Made by a program: the position numbers and the translations under genes. Below are positions 1 to 10,900 of a DNA stretch of 64,000 bases, piece after piece. Within the stretch, counting starts at the first letter, position 1; each line of letters begins with the position of its first letter. The notes beneath the pieces are model-generated. The model worked only from the letters and a program-made list of their open reading frames with translations. It made no database searches and had not been told where the DNA came from. Source of the DNA: Girardinichthys multiradiatus (Eukaryota > Chordata > Actinopteri > Cyprinodontiformes > Goodeidae); NCBI RefSeq assembly GCF_021462225.1, contig NC_061796.1, positions 48,713,613 through 48,777,612 on the forward strand, in the 5' to 3' direction.

Positions 1-2769
1 TCATCACAACACAACTAGAGAAGAATGGCAGCTCTGAAGCTGGTAGTGGGTTTTCTTTTCAAAAAGACTCAATTTGGATCTTAGCTGTGTGTGTTCTGTT
101 TCTTCTTCCTTAGTGTGATGTCATCACTACATCTTCCGGACCTGGTTCTTGTAGTCTGGTAAGACCTTCTCACCTGTCTTTGGGTCTGTTCCACTATCTG
201 ATCAGGTGAGTTATTAGGACGAATAGGTGCAGTAACATTGTCTGTCCAGCAGATGGCAGCAGGAATCTTCAGGTTCGGTTCGGGTCTGGGCTCCTCCAGC
301 AAGGAGGACAGATAGGAACTCATTGGTGGACATCTGTAAAGGTTCTCCTCAATCTGAGAAGCTTTTACTGTGAAAGAACATTCATTGGACTCCATGATCA
401 CTCTCTTGATCACATTTCCGATATTTCTGGAAAATTAATTTTCTGTTTAATGTGACTGATGATGGTGAACAGTTGAGCTTGGTTCTGTTCTAACTGCCTT
501 CAGACTGTTATTAACGGTTCTGACTGACCCAGATCATTTCCATCATGCTCTGATTCAATGGCACTGGGCTGTACTGGTTTAAACTGGACCTCAGGATGAA
601 TTAAGTTTTTTTGTGCAGAGTTCCTCTAACTGTCACCTGAACCTTCTGCTCTCCACCTGGTCCATCTTTCTGACTTCCTAATTAAACCACAAGTGCTCCC
701 ATTTATCCTGGAGAACATTGGTGTTGAAGGTCTGTAATGAGCGGGACGGCGAGGAAGATGGAGGAGGATGAGGGGTTCCCTCAGCAGAAGGTTGAGGTGT
801 GGGTTGTTTACCTGCAGCTTCAGACCTAACCCAGTGGGAAATGTAAAAAAGCCACCTTCTGTGATCCTCCAGGTTCTGGATCAGTTCTATCTTAAACTTG
901 CTTCAGGATGAATCCATATTGGACTGCATTTGGACCTTCTTGGGGTCTCATCACATTGGTCTGCAGATCCTCAGTAAACCAAATCCATTTGACCAAAAAA
1001 ATAGAGTTGATCCAGATGATAAAATTCCTAGATATTTCCAACACACAGGTTGGTACAGTCGGAAACTCCAGCTCTCCAGTATGTTCAGGACCTGACCCAG
1101 GGTCTCCTCCCAGTCTGGATCATTTCCAGACAGAGGCATCTTGAAATTTGGAGTCTTGTGAAATGGAGGAGCTCTTTTACCTATGATTTACAGTCCTGTA
1201 GATCTGATCATGGAGGGCAACCGTGATCATCAACTGATCTTCACAGGTTCTTCACAGGTAGATGGAGGGTTGCATGTTGACCTGCCTCAGATAGCATGGA
1301 AAACTGACCAACTGGTTCCTCTGGTTCTCGTCCGCTGTTAGACCCACATTACTCAACCTGGTCCAGTGTGATGCTCTGATCTGGAGCTTTGAGCAGTTCG
1401 TCTCCTTTGCTGCTCTGAGACCAGAACAAAACGGAGCCCAATATCAGATCAGAGCAAGAACAGATTTACTGGAGCTAAATTTGGACTGAGGCTTGGAGCC
1501 AGAAACCTTCTGAGGGATAATCACCAGAAATGTTCTGCTAAATCAGGACTGTGTTTCCTGGATTCTGAGTCATGAAGGTTCTGGCTGCAGACAGGGATTT
1601 AAACTCCTGCTTAAGAGCAGACATCATGATGATGATGATGGAGATGCTGTGAGGATTTTAGTTTATTAGAGAGGACGGACCACCAGTCACTTTTCTGACA
1701 ACATGGAGGAAGTTCACATGCTCATCATAATGTTGGATGAAGGTTCTGTTTCACCTGGAGAAACTCTGATCTATCTGATGTTTCTGTTCATTTCTGCAAA
1801 TATCAGGAACGAATGGACCACAGACAGAGAGGGAGACGGGGACACACAGCTGACCCGGCTCAGACAGAACCGGGCTCTGCTGCGGGATTCCAGTAAACCT
1901 GAGCTATTTTCCACAGCTGACGCTTTGGACTTCAAACATCCTTTAGCTTTCTGTTGAGCTGAACTGGGAGTTCTGATAGAACATCAGTCCAGTCCGACCT
2001 ACTGACCGTGCAGCTGCAGAGAATGACGAAGATGCTCAATCTGGTGTCTTCTGAAGTTCTGCACAGATCCGTTTTCTGTCATTAACACCATGTTAATGTC
2101 ATGTTTCATAAACTAAAATCTGGGTTCTGATGAGGCCCATTTGTCAGATTAAAACTTTTCAGGTATTAAACATCCTTCTCATTTGGCTCACATCTATTAA
2201 AATGGTTTTATTGGTCTGATGTTACATTCTGATCTTAGATGCTGTGTTCTCATTGGCTGAAAGCAGAACATCATAATTACTAGAATTAAAGGCTTAAAAA
2301 CATCTGTCTGTGGAATTCATCTATATAATGTTTCACTATTTTGTTTTCACTGATTTATTTAGTCAAGAAAAGGTCAAAGGTCTTGTGACATCGGAAAGGA
2401 GGAAGCCGAGGAGGAGGAGAAGACTCTGATTGGTCCGTTTGTTTATGAGACACTGACTTTCTGTTGCTCCTTTAGTCTCCTGCTTCCTCCATTTCAGATT
2501 TTGTTTTTATTTCACCTCTGGCTGTGGTGACGTTTGACCTCTGATCCTCCTAACTAGCTCTGGGATCGACGACTTTGAGTTGTAAATGGACCGTTTCGGT
2601 CCCTGAGCCACTGCAGGTGTCATTAGGAGAAGCCAGGTAAGAGATGAAGGCAGCTAGGCGGGTCTGATCCGAGGGGGAGTGGGCTTCTTCAGCTTGAGTC
2701 CTCTCTAACACCATCAGATGGAGTCAGCATGCTGCGTTCTCTTTGTAGCAGCTTTATCCAACATCTCAA
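1..2769. other. Intergenic, nothing recognised
   Basis: I found no exon with family similarity, no terminal repeats and no RNA gene. The ORFs here are short, lack motifs and are not supported. The base composition looks like ordinary unique fish sequence. Confidence 0.5.
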
Positions 2770-3120
2770 CAGCTTGGCCTCTCTGATCCTGTCTCCAACC
2801 TGAGCTGTCTCCCCGATGAAGATATGAACATCTTTGCATTAGAGCCACTAACTTCTAACCATCCACTATTACAGCCAGCAGATCTACCTTCCATTTAGGA
2901 AACCTCTCCTTCCGTCACCCTAACGCTCATCTCTTTCCGCTCCACCCTGTTGCAGTTACTGCTTTAGATGTTTGGGCCCAGGTACTGAAACTCTTGTCCT
3001 CCCCTGTCTCCTCAGAGCATACCTCCACATCTCCAGGCTCTCCTCCATTGGCTCACTCATCTGCACATACAGAGAGAACCACTGCGGACGTCTGACCACC
3101 TTCATGTTTCAGTCTGGATC
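2770..3120 (-). mobile_element. Decayed LINE fragment (RTE-like?)
   Basis: The stretch around 2980-3070 (ggtactgaaactcttgtc, then cataCCTCCAcatctccagg) resembles, in antisense, a reverse-transcriptase region common in fish RTE-type LINEs. It is heavily degraded and no reading frame survives. The family call is weak. Confidence 0.35.
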
Positions 3121-3195
3121 TGTGAACTTCTTAGTGAAACCAACCAGCTGATCAAGGGATTTTCTGCTGTGAAGATGCTGAGATCATTTAACTTA

Positions 3196-3818
3196 CTGTG
3201 CAAAAGTTTTAGGCAGGTGTAAAAAAAATGCTGTCAATAAAGAGTGCTTTCAGAAATGAAAGTTTTAATCATTTATTTTCATCAATCAACAAAATGCAGT
3301 GAATAAACAAAAGAGAAACATAAATCAAATCCATATTCAAATTCAAAAATACTTTATTAACCCCAAAGGGAAATTAAATGTTGTAGCTCATTATGTAGGT
3401 TCAAATCAAATCAATATTTGGTGTGATCACCCTTTGCCTTCAGAACATCATCAATTCTTCTAGGTCCACTTGCACAAAGTGTTTAAAGGAGCTCGGCTGG
3501 TAGGTTGTTCCAAACATCTTGGAGAACCGACCACAGATCTTCTGTGGATGGAGGCTTCCTCACATCCTTCTGTCTCTTCATGTCATCCCAGAAACACTCC
3601 ATGATGTTGAGATCAGGACTCTGTGGGGCCAGACCATCACTTCCAGTAAGTCTTGTTCTTCTTTGTGCTGAAGATAGTTCTTCATGACTTTGGCTTTATG
3701 TTTAGGTTTGTTCACTTAGCATTTTAGTAATTGATAAAAAGAAACAATCGTCATTTATATTTCTGAAAGCTTTCTTTGTTAACATCATTTTTCACACCTG
3801 CTTAAAACTTTTGCACAG
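3196..3818 (-). mobile_element. Internally deleted Tc1-like element
   Basis: The ends are inverted: CTGTGCAAAAGTTTTAGGCA at 3196 and its near-perfect complement ending at 3818, each bordered by TA (3194-3195, 3819-3820). On the minus strand 3440-3640 reads decayed transposase C-terminus: 'SPDLNIMECFWDD' followed by 'LQDVWNNLPAELL'-like sequence. At 623 bp it lacks most of the transposase and is non-autonomous. Confidence 0.75.
3335..3400. mobile_element. Retroposon 3' tail inserted in the Tc1-like element
   Basis: The string around 'actttattaaccccaaagg' is a recurrent 3' tail of fish retroposons. It interrupts the non-coding left arm of the Tc1-like copy. No target duplication was resolved. 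Confidence 0.4.
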
Positions 3819-4150
3819 TACTGTAGACTGAGCAGAATCTGTGAGATGTCACCTAAACATTTCAGTTTCTGAATGTGGTTTTAAAGAACCCCAGACTCTG
3901 AGCAGCTTCTTCTGTTAAACACCATGAAGCTGCGAGTTGCCTAAAGGCTCTGATCCGTTAACTTAGCCGGGTAGCAGTAGTTCCAGCTGACCCGACTAAC
4001 GGGACTCCATGTTCTCCTGCTGCTCCGCCTGGATTCACAGCAGAAACAGAAACGTTGTGGCAGCAGCTCTCCCCGCTGCAGGCTTCTCCCTGACATTTCC
4101 AACGTGCTCTCTGACCTGAGAAGAGAGCTTCTGCTGCATGACTGAGCTGA
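3819..4150. other. Intergenic, nothing recognised
   Basis: No coding or repeat feature can be supported here. Confidence 0.4.
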
Positions 4151-4199
4151 GGAGTTAGAGCAGGAGGCTCCTAAAGGAGGTGCAGAGCCACCCCACAGA

Positions 4200-6060
4200 T
4201 GCATGCTGTTGGGACCATACAGCCATGGATTTCAACTTAAACTGGTACGGACATTCCTGGAACTTTTCAGCCAGAAAAGGGGATAACTGCGGACTTCCTG
4301 TGGCGCCATTACCCAAATAAAAGCACAACTCCGAAGGGGGAAGGGGGGTAGCAGAGGACGCCCCAGTGATGCCACTGCCCGTATAAGACCCCCACCCTTC
4401 CCACATATCGCTCTCTTCCACGCGGCCTTGCAGAGAGACCGGATAGGAGAGGAAAGCGCGCTGAGGTCTTTTGCTGGTAAAAAGACATAAATTCAACTGG
4501 ATCCGAAGCCATACGATCATCGATCATATGCAAAGTTAAGTAGAATGAAATACTGTCTGTATATCCGGTATTTTCATTCCTGAACGGGGAAATTAAGGTG
4601 TAAGAGTTGCTTACATTTTCTCTTCGAGGCCCCACAGAAGCAAACCTGTGTCAAGGAGAGATCCCGGTGGAGAAGCTGTTTCTACAAGCCCAGTCTGAAG
4701 GAAGTTACTACGGCCTGCACAACCGTGTTACGGTAACGAACAGCTGGGCAGCGGACAGGCCGAGCCGCCAGCTCTCCGGAGCTAACTCTTTTGTTCACAC
4801 AGCGAACACAGAGGTTAGCTACCGAGCCAACCGCTCGTTGACTGGATACCTTCTTCAAACTTCGCCCTTGGACAACATTCCCTCAACATGGTCAGAGGTT
4901 GGGTTTGGGCAGATTAACAGATATGTTTAGGATGAAATGATCTAAACGTTTTCATGTTATGAAGTTTGTTTTGTGGAACTCGGCTATCTTTGTGCTAGCA
5001 TGCTACCTGTAGCATGCTACCTGTAGCACACAGGCCGGTTCGTGTTCTTTGTAAAGTTAAGATAACATTTATTTAAAGGGTGGTTTTAAACAGAACATTG
5101 CTCATAACGCGCCGTCCGCGCTTATGCATTTTAACCCTTTTATTAACCTGATATTTTAAAGGTGTGTTTGATTCTGTTGCTAAGCTATTAGCTTCTTTGT
5201 TAGCCCAACGGCTAACCGGTAAGAACACGTGTGCTAGCATTAAGGCTAGTCGACAGAAAGGTTGTTGGTTTTCAAGCTAGTGAATAATAGTCCCTGAACA
5301 TCATTTACTAAAGTTGATAACTAAGTAAACATCATTAAGCCCCATTTCTCCAGAAAGATTTGGCTCTTTTCCAAAATATTCCCTTAATAATATTTATTTA
5401 AATATTATTTCAACAACTAAAGGCAGCTAATTAGACACCAATGTGAAATGGTCATCCAGAAGGTTGGTTTTATTCAGCAGATCATTCTTTAAAACATTAT
5501 TTTATTAAAATAATATTTTATCTGATCTTACATTGTGAATGGTTGTCTAAACGTTGCTGATTATTGTCTAAGTTGGTTCTAAGACTAACTTAACTTCATT
5601 TCCAGATTCTTCAAGATAATCCTTGGTTCTCAAACATAAACATTGCATGGTAATGTTGCATCACTCTTTTGGTCATGATTATCAATCATCTTTAATCAAC
5701 TTGTTTATATTGTACATAGTCCATTAGTCTTCATTATTCTTTAATTCTGCTTGGTAGTTTAGTTGGATTGTTTTAGCAAAGTAAAGAGTTTGTTGATTGA
5801 AATATGTTTGACTTTGAGTTGACTTATTTTTGTTAATAAATTCTTGTATTTTAATAAATTGTGTGAATTTATTCCATATATGTGCAGAGTTTATGCTGTT
5901 CAATAATGTCAGAGCTCGTCTCACACCTTTCTATTTTGTCCTAATACCATCGCCTTACTGGGCTGGTATTCACAGGACAACCCTTAACAGACCCAAATAT
6001 TATTTGATAAAATATTAAAGTATTAATATTAAATAATATTCTCAGATTCATATTTACAAC
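4200..6060. repeat. Unclassified block: CpG-rich left half, AT-rich right half
   Basis: Between 4200 and 5300 the sequence is CpG-rich (e.g. around 4430-4480 and 4740-4850), then turns strongly AT-rich to 6060. An imperfect duplication of 'gcatgctacctgta' lies near 5000-5025. A 107-residue ORF at 4607-4930 has no recognisable motif. The abrupt composition change suggests an interspersed repeat, possibly retroelement-derived, but I cannot name the family or its ends. Confidence 0.3.
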
Positions 6061-7012
6061 AATGCTCCCGGACCATCTTAGAGCCTCCACCTGCAGCTCC
6101 AGCTCCTGGTGGAGTGGGGTCTTTATTCTCAGCTGTGGTTCTTTGCTTCAGGAAGACGTTGAAACGAAGGAGCTGCTCAGGATGAAATCTTCTGCCTCTG
6201 TGGGTGATCACTCCTACTCACAAGGAAAATGTTGGCAGCTCGGAACAAACCTCCTTCCTACTCATGTTTACTTTGGAAGTCGTTTGGAATAAAAATAATC
6301 CAAATATGTAGCAGAAGATCTCTGCAGCCTCCATCACTGAACCGTTTCAGGACTCCTCTGGGCCAGTGTTTCCAATGCTTCACTCCCAGGACTAACTGGG
6401 ATCCTCTGGGTACCTCCGTCTTACAGGTGTGGGACGCTGCAGGTCCTGTGAGGGTTTTAGGAACAGATCTTGGACCGGTTTTATTTGTCGACACTCTGAT
6501 CATCTTGAGATCCTCGACGTCAGAGGATCTGAAGGTTCTGTAAGCTCCTCTTTATTGGTTTTCCTGGAATCGCACCTTCTACCTGCTGCGTGCTGAATCA
6601 ATTGTGTTAACAGATGAAGATCTGGATCTGAATCGGTTCTGTCCATCACAGCTGATTGGGTCTGCTTCTCTTTCCATCTCCGTACCTCCAACCAGGAAAT
6701 GAAGTGTTAGTTCTTCAAACAGCACCAGTGAGAGCAGAACAGTGTTTCCATGCTCCGATCCTTGAACTGGGATCTGGATCTCTTCTCTCTCTGACAGACT
6801 GTTTATCTTCAGCGGCGCTGCCTCGTGTTCTCCTGTTTATTTCTACTGAGCCAGAACTTGCTGTGGGAAAACGGCTCAGTCCTGAATCTCAGCGTCTCCT
6901 CTGGACTCCGTAAACACGGACTCGGATGAGTTTAAATTGTGCTGTCTGATCCTGTTGACACCTGGATCTGCCAGAAGGGAACCTAGATTGACCAACAGCT
7001 TCATGAAGAGAC
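6061..7012. other. Intergenic, downstream of kcnv1
   Basis: No recognisable gene or repeat. It probably includes flank beyond the kcnv1 3' UTR. Confidence 0.4.
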
Positions 7013-7018
7013 TTTATT
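7013..7018 (-). promoter_or_regulatory. kcnv1: Candidate kcnv1 polyadenylation signal
   Basis: AATAAA on the minus strand, about 450 bp past the kcnv1 stop. It is the first canonical signal I noticed downstream, so it is a position-based inference only. Confidence 0.4.
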
Positions 7019-7466
7019 ATTTTCATCCGAACCAACGGAGCAAAGGAAGAACAAACACAAAGACAACATGGAACGCTGTTCATCCAGATTCTCACCTGGA
7101 ATTATGATGCTCATTTAGGGTTAGAGGTTTGATGGTGACGGTTTCATCAGCTGGACCAGAACCAGCACTGTTAAATTCTTATTACTGATAACTATTAGAG
7201 TTCAGGAAAATCTGAGATTTTTTCAGGTTAGAACCTGATTAGAACCAGGTCCAAAAACACTCACTAAAAAGTGCAGATATTAGAGTGTTCCTTCTTTTCT
7301 GCTCTGATGCTGCAGACCTCTGAGGAACCTGGGAAGATGATGATGAAGGGCTTCGTCTCTATCTGCTGTCACTTCCTGTTTAATTGAAATTAACTCTATG
7401 GGCGGTGTCTCTGTGTGTTCCACGTTTCTTTGTGTCTCTGTGGCCCCTAACTCTGTCCTCCTGGCT

Positions 7467-7993
7467 CTAAAACCACAGCTCGTCCCCTCCGCTGCTGCGG
7501 GTGCTCGCCCGCTCTCGGCCCTGCAGCCGCAGCATCTCCAGGACGCTGCGGGCGTAGGCATCTCTCAGGTTGACTCCTCCCACCGCTCCCACGGGGCCTT
7601 CCTCCCCCATGGAGCCTCGGGCCAGCCTCTTCAGCATCTCTCCGTGCCGCAGCGCCGCCTCCTTCATCTTCAGGGTGAAGTAGCAGGCAGAGAAGCGGTC
7701 GTTGATGATGGCAATGGGCAGGGCCAGGATCAGGATTCCAGACAGGATGCAGAGGAAGGCCAGGACTTTCCCCACTGTTGTGTCTGGCCGAATGTCCCCG
7801 TAGCCTACTGTGGTCATGGAGGTGGTGGCCCACCACCAGGCGGCTGGAACGCTAGTGAAGGTGGTGGCCTGAAGGTTGTGCTCCAGAGCAAAGACCACCG
7901 TGGCAAAGATGGAGATGCCAACACCAAGGAAGAGGAGCAGCAGGCCAACTTCTTCATAGCATTGAGCAATGGTCATTCCCAGAGACTTTAGAC
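7467..7993 (-). CDS. kcnv1: kcnv1 coding exon 3 (S5, pore, S6, C-terminus)
   Basis: The acceptor CGTTCAG/GTCTAAAG is at 7994 and the TAG stop at 7469-7467. It encodes residues 326-500: S5, the pore helix with WWWATTSMTTV, GYGD, S6, and a cytoplasmic tail with NLRDAYARSVLEMLRL. A glycine/valine-rich insert (GEEGPVGAVGG) lies just before that tail motif. Confidence 0.95.
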
Positions 7994-10900
7994 CTGAACG
8001 GATGAGAAGAAAAACACCAGGAATGTTCTCAGTTAATAATCCAGAACTATGTTGGAACTAAGCTTTGGACATTTGAAATAAGAGAAACTAAATATGTCAG
8101 ACAAAAAGGTTTTATTTGATGATAAAGATAAAACAGAAAGATGAACCTGGGGAAGAACCGATAAACCTCTGATCCAAACGAACCAAAAGGCTCTTTGGGA
8201 ATCTTTCCATATTGGAATTATTGATAGATTCAGCTACAGAAATGGGAACCAAGGATTCCGTTTCAAATGGGTTTTTTGCTAAGACCAAAACTGTGGTTTC
8301 TGCCTTGAGTCCCTTGAACTTTATTGTGTCCAGGTCCTAAAGGTCAGACTAAAGTGGACTAACAGGCATGAAAACATGTCCCAGGAAATAATCAGGACTT
8401 GACTGAAAATGAGTGAAAAACTAGCCAAAGTCCAAAGAAGAAAACCTTCAGAAAACCTGGGAAACTTGAAGAACTGTTCATCCTCAGGAATATGGACAGG
8501 AATATGCGTTTAGAGTAAAGAATCTGCTCTGGTTGGTCAGGACTGAACTGAGTGAAAAGCAGCCTAAGACCAAACAAATCTTTAGAAAGACCTTCAGAAA
8601 CTTTGGAGAACTGTCGATCCAGATGAACGTCTGGATCCAGGGAGGAAACATAAAAAGTGAGGGCTTGGATAAGGAGTTTTATAGTATGATAAATGGGTCT
8701 TTCTTCCTCATGCAGAATAATGTTTATGGTTTTGTTCTCTTGAAATGTTTAAAGAGACACCACCATCTCTGGGGAGTGATTGGAAGGAATAAAGAGAAGC
8801 ACAGCATCTAACAGCTGGAACTATAACACAGTGGTGGGTGTAAACAGCTCACTCTGTCCTCTTATTGGCTGAACCTGACAACTGTACGAACACATGACCT
8901 CATGCCTCAGAATGACTTCATCTTCTTTGACCTCTGGGAGGACACAGAAAGTGATTTTCAGGTTGGAGGTTGCTGTAGAACTTTGGTACGGCTGCAGAAG
9001 GTGGCATCTGCCTCTTTCTGCTCTCAGGCTGCTACTCTGTCAACTAATGACTGTAAACGGGATGCTCCTGCGTTCCTGGAGTTGTAGTTAGAGCAGCTCT
9101 GACTCCAGCTGGATCCCGATGTTCTTTCATTATTTTAAATTCCTGCTCTACGTTTCCCTCTTCTCTCCTCCAGCCTGTCCTCCTTCATTATTCATGAATC
9201 CAGGGATCATGGTGCTTCCTAAAACCACTCAGATCAAAGCTCTCACTCGTCTGCTTGTGGTGCACCAGCAGCAGTTTTATGTGCATATGTAATCTCACTC
9301 TCTCTGCATCTTGCTGCCAAAATGTAGAATCAATATTTTCTTTGTGTCTGAAGACAGAAATGCTGCCGGCTGTTCTCTCAGCTGCTCTTCTTCTTTTGTC
9401 CTTGGATGTTCACACATCAGGAGCGTCAAATCCGCTGACGGGAATAAAAAGCTCCGAAAGCTGTAATGTGTGACTCTCACGCCTCGTCGCATTAAGATGT
9501 AGGCCTTCTTTGTTCTTGGAGCAGATTGTTGAACAAACTCATTCTCCATAAATGAGCACAGTGGCCTAAAAACCTGACCCAATTAACCGGTTTTGTCAGG
9601 AGGAATTAGCTAAAATTTCAGCAATCCATCGTGAGAACCTTGTGGAAGCATACCCTTTTGATCCAAATCAATTCTGCCAAGTACTGAAGAGATTAAAAGT
9701 TCTGAATATGAGGAAAGTTGATCAATATTCTCTCATTTAGCAAATAGTAATATTTTAATCAATTAAACTGACCTGAAATAAGACATTTAAAAAAAGGTTC
9801 TGCAAAGTATGTATGTGTCATAAAGTGGGTTTTTGATGGACCAAAATGCAGGGAAGAACTCCAGTAGCTCGGAGTTTTAAAGTAAGATGAGTCTTTATTT
9901 TCCATGGCAGGACACAGACAGGGTAGCCAACACATGGGATCGGACATACACATAACATAAGGAACCAGTGGGGAATAACGGAAACAAATGGGCTTAAATA
10001 CAAAACTGAACAGCAGGGGAACCAATGACAAACGTGACCAGACAATCAGGGGGAAACAGAACAGGTGTGGGCTTGGGGTGCAAGGAGACAGAAAACAAAG
10101 GACTAGACCAGGTAATTTAACAAAAACACAAGCAGGTATGACAGTATGTAAATATCTGTCTCTAGCTGTACATGCTGCAGATCGATGCTGTTAATCCTTA
10201 AAAGTGACCAATCAGAGAAGATTTTTGAAACTGGTCCCGTCTCCAAAGCTATGAAGGTTTCCTTGATCATTAAGTAAAGAATCGCAAACTTGTTCTTTAA
10301 AAAGTGACTGAACCTTTTCTAGCTTCAGTGTCTGATTTTCTTTCTTTGGAACTGGAAGCAGAACCAGAACCAACTGTAGGTTGAGGGGTCAGAAAGCAGA
10401 AACAGATGAAAACAGCAGCACTTGACCAGGTGTATTTTCTATTAAAGTCATTTATAACTTATGTGTCTCTGATGAAACCTGGATGAGGGTTTACCTGTGG
10501 AGTGTCGGCCCAGCTTCAGCATGCGCAGGGTTCTGAGGAGGCGGAGAACCTGGACCACCCGGCCCATGTTCTCCAGCTCTGTGGATCCGCCGTGGAGACT
10601 TTCCACTGCCAGCGTCACATAGAACGGCAGGATGGCCAGCAGGTCAATCACGTTCGGGATGCGCCGACTGAACCAGCACTTATCTCTGACGCACACAAAG
10701 CGTAGGACCAGTTCACCCGTAAACCACATGACGCACGCATACTCCACAGCATCAAGCAGCCGCGGCCCACTGACACCAAGCCAGCTCACTCCAAAGTCCT
10801 CCTCCAAGTCCAGAGAGATGAGCACCATGTTGATGACTGACAGCACTACAAAGAAGATCGAGAGTGAGCCAAAGGTCCGAGCTGCATGGGATGATTCTGG

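Noticed and set aside
4607..4930. 107-residue ORF in the CpG-rich block
   Set aside because: No motif, no splice context and likely repeat DNA; not called as a gene.
7398..7991. 197-residue plus-strand ORF over kcnv1 exon 3
   Set aside because: It is the antisense shadow of the conserved pore and S6 codons.
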